From positions 186,001 to 250,000 of the forward strand of contig NZ_BMVF01000010.1 in NCBI RefSeq assembly GCF_014650575.1: 64,000 nucleotides of DNA, written 5' to 3'. A program made the translations under genes and the position numbers. Below are positions 48,970 through 57,873 of the stretch, one piece after another. Origin of the DNA: Streptomyces naganishii JCM 4654. GTDB taxonomy: Bacteria; Actinomycetota; Actinomycetes; Streptomycetales; Streptomycetaceae. Numbering within the stretch: the stretch's first letter is position 1; each line of letters starts with the position of its first letter. Below the pieces are notes generated by a model. It saw only the letters and a list, made by a program, of their open reading frames with translations, was not told the origin of the DNA and did not search any database.

Positions 48970-51450
48970 GTGGCGGGCGAGTCCCCCGACAGGTCGAAGC
49001 AGCGCGAGTCGTCGGCAGAACCGACGTCGGGGAGCGCGGGTCCGGTTCCCGAGGCCAGGGGTGAGTCGCGTGAGGTCCGCGACCCGCGCCTCGCACTGTC
49101 GGGCGAGGCGCGGGAGTCGCGGGAGGGCCGCGAGGCCCGGGAGTCCGGTGGCGTCGACACGGCCACGCGCGTGCTCTCCGTACGGGACCTGGTGGCCGAC
49201 GAGGACGCGGATGCGGCCGGCGAGTCCGGGGACGCGCCGGAGGCGCCGCGCACGGGGGAGCCGGCGGACGCCGGGAAGGCCGGGAAGGCCGAGGAGGGCG
49301 GCGAGGCCGGGAAGGCCGAGGAGAGCGGCGAGGCCGAGGAGAGCGGCGACGACGGGGACGAAAAGAACGGCTCGGACGGCGAGGCCGACCGGGTAGGTGA
49401 CGCGCGCCTGCGCGCGGCGGTGGCCGCCTGGGCGCGCTCCGGCGACGGGGAGACGAAGGAGGGCGCCTCCGAGGACGCCCCTTCCGATGACACCTCCCCC
49501 GAGGACGCCTCCACGGGGACGGAGAACCCGGAGAACACCGAGCCCGCCGAGTCGGACGAGCCGTCCGAGCCCTCCGCGGACGCCGAGCCCGCCGAGGACG
49601 CCGCCGGGAAGGACGCTCCCGAGTCCGCCGAGCCCGAGGACACCCCCCAGGCCTCCGAGGACGAGCCCGAGGACACCCCCAAGGCCGCCGAGCCGAAGGG
49701 CGACGCCCCCGGGGACTCCGGCAACTCCGAGGCATCCGACGGCGCCGAGGCCCCCGAGGACGCCGAGTCCGCCGAGCCCGGCGAGAAGCCCAAGCCGGCC
49801 GTCGACCAGCCCACCACCATGCTGAAGCTGGGCGGCACCGCCAAGCCCAAGCCGCCGGTCGACCAGCCCACCACCATGCTCAAGATCGGCGGCGACCCGA
49901 AGAGCGCGAAGGGCGAGCAGAGCGACAAGGCCGAGAAGGGCGGCAAGGCCGAGACCGACGCCGAGCGGACCAGCAGGTTCATCGCGCTCAAGCCGCTGGA
50001 CGCCCCCGACACCCGTAAGCCGCAGCCGAAGACCGCATCCGCCCCCGCTCCCGCTCCCGCCCCGGACAAGCCGGGAACCGCACCCGCCGCCAAGCCCCGT
50101 CCCGCCCCCGCCGACGCGACCGCCGCCGTGCCGCAGGTCGGTCCCGAGCGGACCACCCAGCAGCCGCTGCCGCCCAAGCCGCCGCTGGACCTGCTGGCCG
50201 AGCTGACGAACACCCCGCCGCCCCCGGAGACCCCGCTGCGCACCGCCGTGCGCCGGGTCAAGATCTGGACTCCGCTGGTCCTGCTGCTGGTGATCGTCTT
50301 TGCGATCGTACAGGCCGTGCGCCCGCTGCCCGCGCCGTCTCTCGCGCTCACCGCCAAGGACAGCTACACGTTCGACGGCAGCAAGGTGAACCTGCCCTGG
50401 CCGAGCGAGGGCCAGGGCTGGATGGACGGCGTCGGCATCGGCACGATGGACCACTTCGGCAAGCAGACGCCGGTCGCCATCGGCTCGGTCGCCAAGACCA
50501 TGACCGCGTACATCGTGCTGAAGGACCACCCGCTGAAGCCGGGCGAGGACGGCCCGAAGATCAAGGTCGACGCGACGGCGGAGAAGGAGGGCGGCTACAA
50601 CAAGGCCGGGGAGTCCACGCTCGACACCGTCAAGGCCGGCGACTTCCTCACCGAGAAGCAGGCCCTGTCCGCGATCATGGTGCCCTCCGCCAACAACATC
50701 GCCCGTCTGCTGGCGCGTTGGGACGCGGGCTCCGAGGCGGCGTTCGTCAGGAAGATGAACGACACCGCCAGGGAACTCGGCATGACCGGCACGACGTACA
50801 CCGACCCCTCGGGCCTGAAGGAGACCACCGTCTCCACCGCCCAGGACCAGGTGAAGCTCGGCAACGCGGTCGTGAAGATCCCCGCCCTGGTGGCGATCAC
50901 CAGCGCGGCCAGCTGGAAGGACCCGTACGGCCACACCTGGGGCAACTACAACCAGCTCCCGTATCTCATCGGCGCGATCGGCATCAAGACCGGCACCACC
51001 ACCGCGGCCGGCGGCAACCTGCTGTTCGCCGCGCGCAAGAAGGTCGGCGGCCAGACGGTCACCGTCGTCGGCGCGATCCTCGGCCAGCACAAGCCGGCGA
51101 TCATCGAGACGGTCAACGCGGTCAGCAAGACCGCGCTGCTCGCGGCCGAGAACGCGCTCACCTCGGCGAAGATCCTCAAGAAGGGTGACGTCGTCGGGTA
51201 CGTGGACGACCAGCTCGGCGGCCACACGCCCGTCGTCGTGACCAAGGACGTGCCCGCGGTCGGCTGGGCCGGGCTGGAGGTGAAGCTGTCCTTCGCCGCC
51301 GACCGGCTGCCGCACACCGCCAAGGCCGGCACCAAGGTGGGCACGCTCACCGTCGGTGACGGCGCGGCCGGCGCGGTCCAGGTCCCGGTCGCCCTCCAGA
51401 AGGACCTGACCGAGCCGGGCTTCACGGACAAGCTCACCCGCATCGCCTGA
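48970..51450 (+). CDS. D-alanyl-D-alanine carboxypeptidase (SxxK, penicillin-binding type) with long cytoplasmic acidic region
   Basis: An 826-aa membrane-anchored DD-peptidase. Residues 1-430 are disordered, strongly acidic and Ser/Ala/Glu/Pro-rich. A membrane segment (TPLVLLLVIVFAIVQAV) lies near 432-448. The extracytoplasmic peptidase has all three motifs: SVAK (Ser506, Lys509), SAN (573-575) and KTG (673-675). It trims peptidoglycan pentapeptides; the S. coelicolor homologue, which I recall as SCO4439, acts in spore-wall maturation. GTG 48970 is chosen because GGAGGAGG stands five bases upstream; the ATG at 48955 overlaps that sequence. The cytoplasmic part holds two copies of DQPTTMLK. 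Confidence 0.9.
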   Translation: MAGESPDRSKQRESSAEPTSGSAGPVPEARGESREVRDPRLALSGEARESREGREARESGGVDTATRVLSVRDLVADEDADAAGESGDAPEAPRTGEPADAGKAGKAEEGGEAGKAEESGEAEESGDDGDEKNGSDGEADRVGDARLRAAVAAWARSGDGETKEGASEDAPSDDTSPEDASTGTENPENTEPAESDEPSEPSADAEPAEDAAGKDAPESAEPEDTPQASEDEPEDTPKAAEPKGDAPGDSGNSEASDGAEAPEDAESAEPGEKPKPAVDQPTTMLKLGGTAKPKPPVDQPTTMLKIGGDPKSAKGEQSDKAEKGGKAETDAERTSRFIALKPLDAPDTRKPQPKTASAPAPAPAPDKPGTAPAAKPRPAPADATAAVPQVGPERTTQQPLPPKPPLDLLAELTNTPPPPETPLRTAVRRVKIWTPLVLLLVIVFAIVQAVRPLPAPSLALTAKDSYTFDGSKVNLPWPSEGQGWMDGVGIGTMDHFGKQTPVAIGSVAKTMTAYIVLKDHPLKPGEDGPKIKVDATAEKEGGYNKAGESTLDTVKAGDFLTEKQALSAIMVPSANNIARLLARWDAGSEAAFVRKMNDTARELGMTGTTYTDPSGLKETTVSTAQDQVKLGNAVVKIPALVAITSAASWKDPYGHTWGNYNQLPYLIGAIGIKTGTTTAAGGNLLFAARKKVGGQTVTVVGAILGQHKPAIIETVNAVSKTALLAAENALTSAKILKKGDVVGYVDDQLGGHTPVVVTKDVPAVGWAGLEVKLSFAADRLPHTAKAGTKVGTLTVGDGAAGAVQVPVALQKDLTEPGFTDKLTRIA

Positions 51451-51456
51451 CGACAC

Positions 51457-51483
51457 CCGGCCCGCGTGCGGCACGCGGGCCGG
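51457..51483 (+). terminator. Terminator hairpin after the carboxypeptidase gene
   Basis: Perfect 12-bp stem CCGGCCCGCGTG / CACGCGGGCCGG with a 3-base loop, seven bases after the stop codon. Confidence 0.85.
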
Positions 51484-51616
51484 CCCCACGCCCCCGTCGG
51501 GGAGCCCCACCCGGGAGCTCCGCGGCGGGGCGCGTGCTAGCGTCACGAATCGGGGCACGTCGCCGGTCGCGGGACGCGGCCGCGAACAGAGGACGGGACA
51601 CGGGGAGTGCCTTCAG

Positions 51617-53653
51617 GTGGCCACAGCGGAGCCGACACGCGCCGACGACGCCGATCCGGGCCCGGGAGCCGGCCCGCGAATACCCGTGTCCACCGCCACT
51701 GACACGGACCGTCACCCGGAGCGCGCCGACCACCACCCTGACGGAGCCGACCCTCACCCGGAGGGCGCCGACCACCACCCCGAGGGCGCCGACCACCACC
51801 CCGAGGGGGCAGACCACCACCCTGACGGAGCCGACCATCAGCCCGATGGCGCCGGCCGTCACCCTGACGGAGCCGACCGCCAGCCCGATGGCCCCGACCG
51901 TCACCCCGAAAAGGGCAGCAGTGCCGCCCGGGACTTCGTCATGGCCGTGCGGGAGCGGATGCTGCGGCACCCCGCTCTGTCCATCACCGCCCTCGCGGGC
52001 CTGCTGCACATCGCCTGGTTCTTCACGTTCGCCAACAGCGGCGGCGACCTCGCGGCACAGGACGCCTGGGCCGAGTTCGTCGGCCGGCACCCCGACTCGG
52101 CGTACAACCTCGCCTGGTACGGCGGCATGCACCCGGTGTCGTACAGCGTGGTGTCGCCGTACCTGATGTCGGTGCTCGGCGTGCGCACCACGATGATGAT
52201 CGCGGGCACGGTCTCGGCCGGCCTGCTGACGATGGTCCTCATCCGCAGCCGCGGGGTGCGCAACCCCCTGTGGGCCTCGCTGGCCGGTGTCTTCGGGCTG
52301 CTGTGCAACGCCATATCGGGCCGGGTGACCTTCGGGCTCGGCACCATGTTCGCGCTGGGCGCGGCCGCCGCCGTCTTCTGCTGGCCCCACCGCTGGCGCT
52401 TCAAACGCTGGGCGAAGGCCCTGGTCGCGGGCTCGCTGGCGGCGCTGGCCACCATGTCCTCGCCGGTCGCCGGGCTCTTCGTGGGCCTGATCGCGGTCGC
52501 GCTGTTCCTCCAGAAGCGGCGGCCGGGCGCCTGGGCGCTGGGCCTGGGCCCGACCGCGGTCGTGGCCGTGTCGGCCTGGCTGTTCCCGTTCTCGGGCACC
52601 CAGCCGATGACCTTCGCCTCGGTGATCCTGCCGCTGCTGTACTCGGTCCTCGCCGCCGTCCTCGCACCCAAGGAGTGGAAGACGGTCCGGATCACCGCCT
52701 GGGTCTACGGCCTCTCGGTGGTCCTGGTGTGGCTGATCAGCTCCCAGATCGGCTCCAACATCACCCGGCTCGCGATGCTGTTCGCCGGGGTGATGCTGGT
52801 GGCGGTGCTGCCCTTCGCGGTGCCGCGCACGCGCAAGTGGTACGTGACCGTGCTGGCCCTGGTCAGCTTCGTGGTGTGGATCGGCATCAAGTCGGTCGAC
52901 GACATCGTGCACACCACCCCCGCCGCGTCCTGGGCGCGCGAGCTGGCCCCGCTCGTCAACGAGTTGCAGCAGGCCGGCGCGGAGAAGGGCCGCGTCGAGG
53001 TGGTCCCGGCCCGCTCCCACCGCGAGGCGTCCGCCCTCGCCCCGTACGTCAACCTGGCCCGCGGCTGGAACCGCCAGGCCGACATGGAGCGCAACCCGCT
53101 CTTCTACGACGACACGCTCAACTCCGCGAACTACCACGAGTGGCTCCAGCGCTGGGCCGTCCACTACGTGGTGCTGCCCAAGGACGACCCGGACGGCGAC
53201 GGCGGCGAACGCGAACGCGCGCTGGTGCAGCGGGGCATGCCCTATCTGCGGCAGATCTGGGGCGACGCCAACTGGCAGCTGTTCAAGGTCACCGACCCCG
53301 CGCCGCTCGCCGAGCCCGGCGCGGTGGTGGACCGCGCCGAGCAGGGCGAGCTGACCATCGAGGTGCGCAAGGCGGGCCGGATCCTCATCCGCATCCCGTA
53401 CTCGCCCTGGCTCAGCCTCGTCGACGAGAAGGGCAAGAGCCTCAAGGCCCCCCAGGAGACCGAGGCGTCCAAGCACCGCCCCGAGGGCACCCCGAAGACG
53501 TACGACAACGTCCACGGCTGCCTGATGGAGACCCAGCAGGACGCCAAGGGCGACAAGTGGACCATGCTCCTGGCGCCCCACGCCGGCACCTACCGCCTGG
53601 CAGCCCCGTACCAGCTCCCCCGCGGCACCCCGTGCCCGGACGAGCTGAAGTGA
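51617..53653 (+). CDS. Large integral membrane protein, GT-C glycosyltransferase-like
   Basis: A 678-aa protein. Residues 37-99 are nine 7-residue units of the type ADHHPEG (His/Asp-rich, cytoplasmic). About ten membrane segments follow (roughly 120-440), then a large extracytoplasmic domain of about 230 residues (ARSHREASALAPYVNLARGWNRQADMERNPLFYDD, HYVVLPKDDPDGDGG). The first outer loop has an acidic motif (GGDLAAQDAWAEF), which with the C-terminal domain resembles GT-C polyprenyl-phosphate sugar transferases. This is an inference from architecture. GTG start at 51617. Probably a cell-envelope glycan enzyme. Confidence 0.75.
   Translation: MATAEPTRADDADPGPGAGPRIPVSTATDTDRHPERADHHPDGADPHPEGADHHPEGADHHPEGADHHPDGADHQPDGAGRHPDGADRQPDGPDRHPEKGSSAARDFVMAVRERMLRHPALSITALAGLLHIAWFFTFANSGGDLAAQDAWAEFVGRHPDSAYNLAWYGGMHPVSYSVVSPYLMSVLGVRTTMMIAGTVSAGLLTMVLIRSRGVRNPLWASLAGVFGLLCNAISGRVTFGLGTMFALGAAAAVFCWPHRWRFKRWAKALVAGSLAALATMSSPVAGLFVGLIAVALFLQKRRPGAWALGLGPTAVVAVSAWLFPFSGTQPMTFASVILPLLYSVLAAVLAPKEWKTVRITAWVYGLSVVLVWLISSQIGSNITRLAMLFAGVMLVAVLPFAVPRTRKWYVTVLALVSFVVWIGIKSVDDIVHTTPAASWARELAPLVNELQQAGAEKGRVEVVPARSHREASALAPYVNLARGWNRQADMERNPLFYDDTLNSANYHEWLQRWAVHYVVLPKDDPDGDGGERERALVQRGMPYLRQIWGDANWQLFKVTDPAPLAEPGAVVDRAEQGELTIEVRKAGRILIRIPYSPWLSLVDEKGKSLKAPQETEASKHRPEGTPKTYDNVHGCLMETQQDAKGDKWTMLLAPHAGTYRLAAPYQLPRGTPCPDELK
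51725..51913. repeat. 21-bp coding tandem repeats (nine units)
   Basis: Nine imperfect 21-bp units encode the His/Asp-rich heptads of the membrane protein N-terminus. Direct coding repeats with no spacers, so not a CRISPR array. Confidence 0.9.
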
Positions 53654-53668
53654 GACGGCCGGTCCGGC

Positions 53669-54229
53669 TCAGGCGAGCAGGTCCTCGACGGCCTTGGTGA
53701 TCTCCGGGGACTCCGGCTCGGTCTGCGGGGAGAAGCGGGCGGCGACCTTGCCGTCGCGGCCGAGGAGGAACTTCTCGAAGTTCCAGCGGATGTCGCCCGC
53801 GTGGCCCTCGGCGTCGGCGAAGCCGGTCAGGCGGTCGTAGAGCGGGTGGCGGCCGGCACCGTTGACGTCGACCTTCTCCGTCATCGGGAAGGTGACGCCG
53901 TACGTCGCCGAGCAGAACTCGGCGATCTCCTCGGCGGTGCCCGGCTCCTGGCCCATGAACTGGTTGCAGGGCACCCCGAGCACGGTGAAACCCCGGTCGG
54001 CGTACCGCTCGTGCAGCCGCTCGAGACCGGCGTACTGCGGGGTCAGCCCACACCGGGAGGCCACGTTCACGATGAGGACGGCCCGCCCGGCGTACTGCCC
54101 GAGGTCCGCGGAGCCGCCCTGGAGGGCGCCGATCTCCACACCGAGGGGCGAGTCGGCGGGCGTGCCGGCGGAGGCGCCGCCGGGCGTGCCGGGCGCGGTG
54201 GCGTCGCTGTTGCTGTCTGCAGTCGTCAT
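53669..54229 (-). CDS. Glutathione peroxidase family thiol peroxidase
   Basis: A 186-aa thioredoxin-fold peroxidase. The peroxidatic cysteine is in NVASRCGLTPQY, the Gln in GVPCNQFMGQEPG and the Trp/Asn in RWNFEKFLLG. As a Cys enzyme in an organism using mycothiol rather than glutathione, it probably takes electrons from thioredoxin. The N-terminal 28 residues are low-complexity. It is convergent with the membrane protein gene, fifteen bases away. Confidence 0.9.
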   Translation of the reverse strand: MTTADSNSDATAPGTPGGASAGTPADSPLGVEIGALQGGSADLGQYAGRAVLIVNVASRCGLTPQYAGLERLHERYADRGFTVLGVPCNQFMGQEPGTAEEIAEFCSATYGVTFPMTEKVDVNGAGRHPLYDRLTGFADAEGHAGDIRWNFEKFLLGRDGKVAARFSPQTEPESPEITKAVEDLLA

Positions 54230-54239
54230 GCCCCGGATG

Positions 54240-55241
54240 CTAGTCGCGTGCGGTGACGGAACCGGCGGCCGCCTCGACGAGGACCTGCCCCGCGCCCGTG
54301 CGGGAGTACAGCACCGAGCGCCCGGCCCGCCGCCGCTCCACCAGCCCGCAGTCCAGCAGCACCTTCAGATGGCGGCCCACCGAGCCCAGCCCCTGCCCGG
54401 TCACGGCGGTCAGCTGGGTGGTGCTGAGCGGCGAGTCGAGCAGGACCAGCACCTGGGCGCGGGCCCCGCCGAGCAGCGCGCCGAGCCCGGCGGGCACGGC
54501 GGCCCGCTCGCCCGTGCCGGCGAGGGCGCCCGCGCACGGGTAGACGACGGCGTAGCGGCGGGCCGGCTCGTCCCACGAGACCCAGCCCGACCGCGGGGTC
54601 ACCGGCACGAAGAGGAGCTCCGCACCGGAGATCTCGCGCGGCGGATACTCGTGCAGATTGACCTGGAGCCGGTTCTCGCCGAGCCAGCGCGTCCCCGGTC
54701 GCAGCGCGTCCAGCACCGCCGCCCAGCCGCCCCGGCTCACCTGCGCGGTCCGCGCCACCACGTCCGCCTCCAGCACGCGCCGCCGGCGGTCCCAGTACGG
54801 CCGTACGGCATCGCCCCACACGTACTCCAGGAGCCGCGCCGCGCGTTCGGGCACGTCGTCGCCCTCCAGCGCGGCCGGCAGCGCACGGCCGCCGAGGGAC
54901 ACGCGAAGATGGGCGCGGGCCTCCCCGGGCGCGGTGGCGCGCACCCGTGCGACGCCCTCCTCGAAGCTCTCCCCGTCCAGGGGCGTCGGCGTGAGGAAGT
55001 CGGCGATCCAGTCCCGGCCGAGCCCGGCCCGTACGAGGAGCGCGGTCACGGGATCGTCGGCCAGCAGCGCGCGGTAGGCGGGCAGGTGCGTGCGCAGCCA
55101 AGCTTGCTCGCCGGGGTGCGCGCCCAGGCGTCCGGCCGCGCCCCGGTGCAGCAGCTGGAGGCTCGCGAAGGCCTCCGCGAGCGGCGAGAGCAGGAACCGG
55201 CTCCCGGCGAGCGTGTCGGCGTTCACCTGCCACCAGCCCAC
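54240..55241 (-). CDS. ArsR-type winged-helix regulator with N-terminal DUF5937-like domain
   Basis: A protein of about 333 aa. The C-terminal winged helix (DSPLSTTQLTAVTGQGLGSVGRHLKVLLDCGLVERRRAGRSVLYSRT, residues about 265-320) is ArsR-like. The N-terminal 250 residues resemble DUF5937-type sensor domains. The start is uncertain; GTG 55241 gives SVGWWQVNADTLAGSRF near the N-terminus, and GTG 55226 is possible. It diverges from an MFS gene with a palindrome between them, so it probably represses the transporter. Confidence 0.75.
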   Translation of the reverse strand: MGWWQVNADTLAGSRFLLSPLAEAFASLQLLHRGAAGRLGAHPGEQAWLRTHLPAYRALLADDPVTALLVRAGLGRDWIADFLTPTPLDGESFEEGVARVRATAPGEARAHLRVSLGGRALPAALEGDDVPERAARLLEYVWGDAVRPYWDRRRRVLEADVVARTAQVSRGGWAAVLDALRPGTRWLGENRLQVNLHEYPPREISGAELLFVPVTPRSGWVSWDEPARRYAVVYPCAGALAGTGERAAVPAGLGALLGGARAQVLVLLDSPLSTTQLTAVTGQGLGSVGRHLKVLLDCGLVERRRAGRSVLYSRTGAGQVLVEAAAGSVTARD

Positions 55242-55297
55242 GGACCGGGCCCCCTCTCGCGAGTCCGACACCCCCGACGCCCCCGGCGCCGGCTGAT

Positions 55298-55317
55298 GTT
55301 TCGCACGTACGCGAAAC
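55298..55317. promoter_or_regulatory. Operator palindrome between ArsR-type regulator and MFS gene
   Basis: GTTTCGC-ACGTAC-GCGAAAC, 7-bp perfect arms, centred about 50 bases before the MFS start. Likely binding site of the divergently encoded regulator. Confidence 0.6.
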
Positions 55318-55357
55318 AATAACGGCGGCCGCCGCGCCCCCCCGCACACTCCGGCGC

Positions 55358-56599
55358 ATGCGCAGCTACCAAGACCTCTTCCGCACCCCGGAGTTCACCC
55401 CGCTCTTCCTCGCCGCCGCCGCGCAGACCGTGGCGCAGACGGTGAGCGGTCTCGCGCTGGGCACCCTGGTGTTCCGGTCGACCGGTTCGCCGCTGCTGTC
55501 GGCGGTGAGCATGTTCGGCCCCTCGCTCGCCCAGGTGCTGGGCGCGACCTTCTTCCTCTCCGGTGCGGACCGGCTGCCCCCGCGCCGGACGCTGGCCTGC
55601 GTCTCCCTCGCCTTCGCCGCCGGCACGGCGCTGCTCGCCCTCCCCGCCCTGCCGGTGTGGGCCCTGTTCGCCGTCGTCCTGGCCCAGGGCCTGGTGGCGT
55701 CGCTGGGCGGCGGCGTCCGCTGGGGCCTGCTGAACGAGATCCTGTCCCACGGGGGCGGCGACGGCTATCTGCTGGGGCGCTCGGTGTTCAACATGATGAG
55801 CGGCCTCATGCAGATCACCGGCTTCGCGGCGGGCGGACTGCTGCTGGCCGCGCTCTCACCGCACACCTGCCTGCTGCTGGCCGCCGCCCTCTACGCCACC
55901 GCGGCGGCGGCCGCCCGCCTCGGCCTCACCCCCCGGCCGCCCCGCGCCACCGGCCGCCCCTCGGTCTCCACGACCTGGCGCACCAACGCCCTCCTCTTCT
56001 CCGACCGCCCCCGCCGCCTGACCTACCTCGGCCTGTGGCTCCCCAACGGCCTGGTGGTCGGCTGCGAATCGCTCTACGTCTCCTACGCCCCCGCCGCGGC
56101 CGGCACCCTCTTCGCCTGCGGCGCCCTCGGCATGCTGGCGGGCGACGTGACGGTGGGCCGCCTGCTGCCACCGGCCGTACGCAGGCACATGGCCACCCCC
56201 CTCCTGCTCCTGCTGGCAGCCCCGTACCTGCTCTTCGCGCTCCACCCCCCGGTGTGGCTGGCCGCCTGCCTGGTCACGGCCGCCTCGGCCGGCTTCGGCG
56301 CGAGCCTGGTCCAGCAGGAACGCCTGATGACCCTGACCCCACCCGACCTCAGCGGCCACGCCCTGGGCCTCCACTCGGCCGGCATGCTGACCATGCAGGG
56401 CGCAGCAGCCGCCCTGGCAGGCACCATCGCCCAACTCACCACCCCGGCTTGGTCCATGACAACCATGGCCACCATCTCGACCGCGGTGACCCTCACCCTC
56501 GCCGCAGCGGGCCGTCGTACCCCGTCCAGGACGACCGAGCCGGCGCAGCGCGCCCGAGGAGACCACGGCAGCGACCTGGAGCCGGACACCGCCGTGTGA
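55358..56599 (+). CDS. MFS transporter (12 TM)
   Basis: A 413-aa membrane protein with about twelve hydrophobic segments, starting LFRTPEFTPLFLAAAAQTVAQTVSGLALGTLVF. The layout resembles small-molecule efflux MFS proteins; no substrate motif is recognised. The ATG at 55358 gives a normal N-terminus. It is divergent from the ArsR-type regulator. Confidence 0.85.
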   Translation: MRSYQDLFRTPEFTPLFLAAAAQTVAQTVSGLALGTLVFRSTGSPLLSAVSMFGPSLAQVLGATFFLSGADRLPPRRTLACVSLAFAAGTALLALPALPVWALFAVVLAQGLVASLGGGVRWGLLNEILSHGGGDGYLLGRSVFNMMSGLMQITGFAAGGLLLAALSPHTCLLLAAALYATAAAAARLGLTPRPPRATGRPSVSTTWRTNALLFSDRPRRLTYLGLWLPNGLVVGCESLYVSYAPAAAGTLFACGALGMLAGDVTVGRLLPPAVRRHMATPLLLLLAAPYLLFALHPPVWLAACLVTAASAGFGASLVQQERLMTLTPPDLSGHALGLHSAGMLTMQGAAAALAGTIAQLTTPAWSMTTMATISTAVTLTLAAAGRRTPSRTTEPAQRARGDHGSDLEPDTAV

Positions 56600-56660
56600 C
56601 GCCTCCACCTATCTGCGACGCGAGCTCACGTACTGATGCCGGGGCCCGGGCACAGGACCC

Positions 56661-57352
56661 TCACTCGTCCTCCCGGGCTTCCGGGAGCTCGGGGGAGGTG
56701 TCCGCTTCCAGGAGGCGTTCGCCGATGTCGTCGGCCCACTGCTGGGCCCAGCGGCGGAGTTCGGCGGTGGCGTGGTCGTCGAGGCCGTAGGCCGTGAACT
56801 CGCGGTCGTCGAGCCACTCGGCGCCGAGGAGGCGGGTCTGGAGGTCGGTGAGGTCGAAGGTGTCGCCGGAGTGGCGGCGGCCGAGCTCCTCCAGCTCTGG
56901 GTGGCTCCAGCGGGCGGAGGCCGCGTGGACGTCGACGAGGTCGGGGGCGAGACCCTGGCCCGCGAGGGCCCGTACCCGGGTGCCGACCAGGTCCTCGAGG
57001 GACAGCACGGGCCCGAGCTCGCTGGACTCGGCCGGCCGCCACAGCACCTCCTTGAGGATCTGCACGGCACACTCCTCGTCGCTCGCGGGGTCGCCGACCA
57101 CCAGGCGGGCGGCGAGTGCCTCCGTACCCGTACACGCCAGCCGCGTTCTTCGAGCCCGGAGCGGACCGCGGCCGCGATGTCACCCGTCGCGGCCGGACTC
57201 TCGGTGACGAATTCGACGTCCCGGCTGACGCGGCGGACCAAGCCGTGCGCCTGCACCGCGTGCCCTCCGCCGAGCGCGAGCCCGTACGGCTCCCCGGCCG
57301 CGAACACGTCACGCAGCAGCCGCCGCCGCACCTCACCGACCTCGGTGATCAC
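56661..57352 (-). pseudogene. AbiEii/AbiGii-type nucleotidyltransferase gene, frameshifted
   Basis: The N-terminal half reads from the GTG at 57352 (GEPYGLALGGGHAVQAHGLVRRVSRDVEFV, with the GG..A..G..R.S.D.D/E nucleotidyltransferase core) to about 57130. It resumes in another frame as TEALAARLVVGDPASDEECAVQ and ends EAREDE at 56661. The total of 692 bases is one short of a full codon count, so a single base was probably lost near 57121-57135. The family includes toxins of abortive-infection systems (AbiE). No antitoxin gene is seen next to it. A sequencing error cannot be excluded. Confidence 0.75.
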
Positions 57353-57873
57353 ATGGCGATTATGGCCGCTGGGGACTCGGTCACTTCGCCATTTCGCGGG
57401 CGAACGCGGCGTACTTCGAGGGCAGGCCCACCGAGGACGGGAGATCGCACCGGTGCCGGTCAGCCCTTGACGGAGCCGCGCAGTACGCCGACCACGCCGG
57501 CCGCGGTGACCCCGGAGACGTTCCCGTGGTGCTCACGCCCTCGGCGCCGCCGTAGTCGACGACGATCGACCCCCCCCACGACGCCCGCCGGGGCCTCGAC
57601 GCGCCGCGGACCGTCCGCCACCGCCACCGCCACCGGCACCGGCACCGGCACCGGCACCGGCACCGGCACCAGCGCCGGCCCGGCACCGCATCAGGCGTTC
57701 GGCGGACACGGAGCCGGGGCCGGCAGGCCATGCGGGTGGAATCTCGACGGCGCCGCTCGGCATGAGGGAGTCGCGGGCATGGATGACCTGCCCCTTTCGA
57801 TCCCAGGCAGTTGAGCGCACGCACGGATCCAAGGGGCGGTCAGCTGACCTGATGCATCGTCAAGGAGCTTCGC
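57353..57873. other. Gene-poor stretch with (CACCGG)n repeat
   Basis: No supported gene. The only clear structure is a hexamer run, CACCGG repeated nearly seven times at 57631-57672. Minus-strand readings give low-complexity Ala/Gly or Pro/Val peptides, probably a decayed gene tail ending near 57460. Confidence 0.5.

Noticed and set aside
48802..51558. Long minus-strand open frame opposite the carboxypeptidase gene
   Set aside because: Low-complexity Gly/Leu/Arg translation; the plus-strand frame has all three DD-peptidase motifs.
51725..51913. CRISPR array
   Set aside because: The repeats are contiguous 21-bp coding units without spacers, in frame with the membrane protein.
57843..57863. 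CTGAC ... CGTCA half-sites upstream of the beta-helix gene
   Set aside because: The half-sites are too far apart for the 15-bp motif; no other regulon feature is nearby.
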